This document shows, in pieces, positions 62,063 to 64,000 of a stretch of DNA of 64,000 bases. The DNA is from Rhodococcus pseudokoreensis (GTDB lineage Bacteria > Actinomycetota > Actinomycetes > Mycobacteriales > Mycobacteriaceae), in the NCBI RefSeq assembly GCF_017068395.1, contig NZ_CP070619.1, forward strand, positions 2,604,001 through 2,668,000, in the 5' to 3' direction. The position numbers and the translations under genes were made by a program. The notes below the pieces were generated by a model that saw nothing but the letters and a program-made list of their open reading frames with translations, did no database searches and was not told where the DNA came from. Every line of letters starts with the position of its first letter. Positions within the stretch are counted from its first letter, which is position 1.

Positions 62063-63151
62063 CTATCCGCGCCGGGCCGCGACGGCCTGCGCCAGCCGGT
62101 CGAGTTGCGCGGCCGTGGTGTTCCAGTCGATGCAGGCGTCGGTGATCGACTGACCGTAGGTGAGCTCCTCCGACTTTCCGAGGGTGAGGTCCTGGCGTCC
62201 GGCCTCGATGAAGCTCTCCACCATCACACCGACGATCCCCTTCTCGCCTGCCTCGAGGCGGGACGCGATGTCGTCCAGCACGTCGACCTGCTTCTCGTGG
62301 TTCTTGCTGCTGTTGCCGTGGCTGGCGTCGATGACGACGCGTTCCGGCAGACCGGACTTGTTCAGCCGGGCGAGGGTGTCCGCCACCGTCTCGGCGTCGT
62401 AGTTCGGTCCGTCGCTGCCGCCGCGCAGGATGACGTGGCAGTCGGGGTTGCCCATGGTGCGGATCAGCGCGGCCTGCCCGTCGAGGTCGGTGCCGGGGAA
62501 CACGTGGCTCGCCGCGGCGGCGCGGGTGCCGTCCACGGCCACCTGCACGTCGCCCTCCGTCGAGTTCTTGATTCCGACGGGCATCGACAGCGCGCTGCAC
62601 AGCTGCCGGTGCACCTGGCTGGCGGCGGTGCGGGCACCGATTGCGCCGTAGGTGACGAGGTCGGCGATGTACTGCGGCATGATCGGGTCGAGGAACTCGC
62701 AGCCGACCGGCAGTCCGAGCGAGGACACGTCGAGCAGCAGCTTGCGGCCCATCCGGATCCCGGTGTCGATGTCGAACGTGCCGTCCAGGTGGGGGTCGTT
62801 GAGCAGACCCTTCCAGCCCAGCGTGGTGCGCGGCTTCTCGAAGTAGACCCGCATCACGATGTGCAGGTCGTCGCGCAGTTCCTCGGCCTTGGCGGCGAGC
62901 CGGCGGGCGTAGTCCATGGCGGCGACGGGATCGTGCACGGAGCACGGGCCGACCACGACGAGCAGGCGGTCGTCGTCGCCGTTCAGCACGTTCACCGTGT
63001 CGGCGCGGCCCGAGCGGACGGTCGCGGATGCGACGTCGTCGGGGGCGTGTTCGCGGCGCACGACGGACGGCGCCACCAGCGGGCTGATGCTCACGGTGCG
63101 CTGGGCGTCCAGGCGATCACTGCTGGTCGTGGTGTCGAGAGTGACAGTCAT
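62063..63151 (-). CDS. aroF: DAHP synthase, class I (AroF/AroG type)
   Basis: First enzyme of the shikimate pathway: joins phosphoenolpyruvate and erythrose 4-phosphate. The 362-residue protein is of the class I (AroFGH) group, shown by VVGPCSVHDP, RVYFEKPRTTLGWKGLLNDP and IDASHGNSSKNHEKQ. Mycobacterial AroG is class II, so this gene matches the class I enzyme of Corynebacterium. A leader ORF with consecutive aromatic codons precedes it by about 90 nt, which points to attenuation control. Confidence 0.95.
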   Translation of the reverse strand: MTVTLDTTTSSDRLDAQRTVSISPLVAPSVVRREHAPDDVASATVRSGRADTVNVLNGDDDRLLVVVGPCSVHDPVAAMDYARRLAAKAEELRDDLHIVMRVYFEKPRTTLGWKGLLNDPHLDGTFDIDTGIRMGRKLLLDVSSLGLPVGCEFLDPIMPQYIADLVTYGAIGARTAASQVHRQLCSALSMPVGIKNSTEGDVQVAVDGTRAAAASHVFPGTDLDGQAALIRTMGNPDCHVILRGGSDGPNYDAETVADTLARLNKSGLPERVVIDASHGNSSKNHEKQVDVLDDIASRLEAGEKGIVGVMVESFIEAGRQDLTLGKSEELTYGQSITDACIDWNTTAAQLDRLAQAVAARRG

Positions 63152-63204
63152 GGGTTCGGGTTCCTGTTCTCAGGCCGGCCCTCGAAGACTGTGGAGATTC
63201 CCGC

Positions 63205-63226
63205 GAGCCGGTCTGTAATCCGGCTC
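63205..63226 (-). terminator. Hairpin in aroF leader, possible attenuator
   Basis: GAGCCGG and CCGGCTC (7-bp arms, 8-nt loop) lie between the leader ORF stop and aroF. Other GC-rich segments in and after the leader ORF (CCGGCC/GGCCGG types, 63246-63285 and near 63171) can pair with each other or with it, so exclusive folds are possible. Confidence 0.55.
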
Positions 63227-63240
63227 TGGGGTGGAGGAGG

Positions 63241-63309
63241 TCAGCGCGTGGTTACGCCGACCGGCCCACCCGGGGCCGGCCTGCTAAACCAGAAATATGC
63301 GCGCTGCAT
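63241..63309 (-). CDS. Aromatic leader peptide upstream of aroF (AroR-like)
   Basis: A 22-codon ORF beginning MQRAYFWFSRPAPGG: Tyr, Phe, Trp and Phe in consecutive codons 5-8. Such codons in a leader allow ribosome-mediated attenuation by aromatic amino acids, as known for Corynebacterium aroF (aroR). ATG 63309 follows TACTGT (63322-63317) by 7 nt, so it is probably leaderless. A hairpin (63205-63226) lies between it and aroF, 89 nt downstream. Confidence 0.75.
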   Translation of the reverse strand: MQRAYFWFSRPAPGGPVGVTTR

Positions 63310-63433
63310 GACGGCCACAGTAACGGCTGGTCCGGATCGGCGCCACACCTACCCCCCTCCCCTGACATTTGTCACGGTGAGGTCGTGACGGACGTGTGAG
63401 GGTCGCAGGCCGCCCGGATCGCACGCTGAATGC

Positions 63434-64000
63434 ATGACATCGACAGAACCCCGCACCTCCGCGCAGGCGTCCGCATCGCCGGCTCCGGCAGTCAGCCTGC
63501 GCGGCGTCCACAAGCACTTCGGTGACGTTCACGCCGTCCGCGGGCTGGACCTCGAGATCCGGCCCGGTGAGATCGTCGCGTTCCTCGGCCCGAACGGCGC
63601 AGGCAAGACCACCACCGTCGACATGGTCCTCGGACTGTCCCGCCCCACCGCCGGCGAGGTGTCCGTCTTCGGCACGGATCCGCGCACCGCGATCGCGAAG
63701 GGCCTCGTCTCCGCGGTCATGCAGACGGGCGGCCTGCTGAAGGAACTGACGGTCGAGGAGACCGTCCGGCTCACCGCGAGTCTGTTCGCCGACACCCGGC
63801 CCGTCGACGAGGTCCTCACCCGGGCCGGCATCGCCGATCTCGGAAACCGGTTGGTGGGCAAGTGCTCCGGCGGGCAGCAGCAGCGACTGCGGTTCGCGAT
63901 GGCACTGCTGTCCGATCCCGAACTGCTGATCCTCGACGAGCCGACCACCGGCATGGACGTCGAGGGCAGGCGGGACTTCTGGTCGGCGATCCGCGCCGAC
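63434..64000 (+). CDS. ABC-2 type transporter ATPase, 3' end cut by window edge
   Basis: The first 189 codons of an ATPase of the DrrA/daunorubicin-resistance type. Walker A GPNGAGKTTT is at about residues 51-60; the signature CSGGQQQRLRFAMALLSDPELLILDEPTTG contains Walker B; SVFGTDPRT is typical. It probably pairs with a membrane subunit beyond the window and exports drugs or lipids. It begins about 125 nt from the divergent aroF leader. ATG 63434 lacks a clear ribosome binding site. Confidence 0.9.
   Translation, partial: MTSTEPRTSAQASASPAPAVSLRGVHKHFGDVHAVRGLDLEIRPGEIVAFLGPNGAGKTTTVDMVLGLSRPTAGEVSVFGTDPRTAIAKGLVSAVMQTGGLLKELTVEETVRLTASLFADTRPVDEVLTRAGIADLGNRLVGKCSGGQQQRLRFAMALLSDPELLILDEPTTGMDVEGRRDFWSAIRAD

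Overview
The window reads as the chromosome of a high-GC, mycolic-acid-containing actinobacterium, most likely Rhodococcus (close to R. jostii or R. opacus). GC is high throughout. GTG starts, ATGA/GTGA overlaps and probable leaderless starts are common. There is an antigen-85-type mycolyltransferase, an Rpf, SepH, and many Corynebacteriales-restricted DUF genes (DUF2530, DUF2771, DUF3027, DUF3239). Gene order from citA/serC to XPB/dapC follows, from memory, the Mycobacterium tuberculosis Rv0889c-Rv0858c neighbourhood, interrupted by several insertions. No rRNA, tRNA, CRISPR array, transposase, phage gene or replication origin was seen.

Region by region. 1-6.75 kb: pdxH (cut by the window edge), citrate synthase, serC, a nucleoside deaminase preceded by a decayed ornithine-cyclodeaminase tail, sepH, a DUF6928 gene, a small membrane protein and a SpoU methyltransferase. 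6.8-13.6 kb: an SDR gene and a form-II-like molybdenum hydroxylase cluster (CoxD-like ATPase, CoxE-like VWA protein, coxS-coxL-coxM). 13.6-24.6 kb: an MFS pump, a MarR regulator, a purine permease, DUF2530, PAP2, a sacsin-like ATPase that seems to lack a normal start codon, DUF3027, a glutaminyl cyclase lipoprotein, another MFS protein and DUF2771. 24.7-27.2 kb: cspB with tandem repeats in its leader, two membrane proteins, then an rpf gene behind a CRP/GlxR-type site and a ydaO-type (c-di-AMP) riboswitch. 27.3-30.7 kb: a helicase-associated protein and a mycolyltransferase.

30.7-40 kb and 44.1-51.6 kb hold two paralogous organosulfur operons. Each has sulfonate-type ABC uptake genes and an NtaA/SnaA/DszA-type flavin monooxygenase. 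The first also has a fused ABC exporter and lies beside a ROK regulator. The second also has duplicated binding proteins, an MFS transporter and an F420-type LLM enzyme. Each operon is preceded by a short cysteine-containing leader ORF with a good ribosome binding site, which suggests cysteine-responsive attenuation. Between them lie an LppU-like protein, the XPB helicase, a DUF3239 protein and a GNAT acetyltransferase.

51.8-64 kb: an ECF41 sigma factor convergent with a carboxymuconolactone-decarboxylase-like gene that carries a matching ECF41 promoter; a DapC-like aminotransferase and AraC regulator; a VOC protein, zinc alcohol dehydrogenase and LysE exporter; a lone ectoine hydroxylase; an MMPL transporter; an alkB gene behind a LexA box; a class I DAHP synthase behind a leader ORF with consecutive Tyr-Phe-Trp-Phe codons; and the start of an ABC-2 ATPase gene.

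A family of near-identical palindromes (core GTGAGTACTTGTTAAC) occurs three times, each at a gene end.
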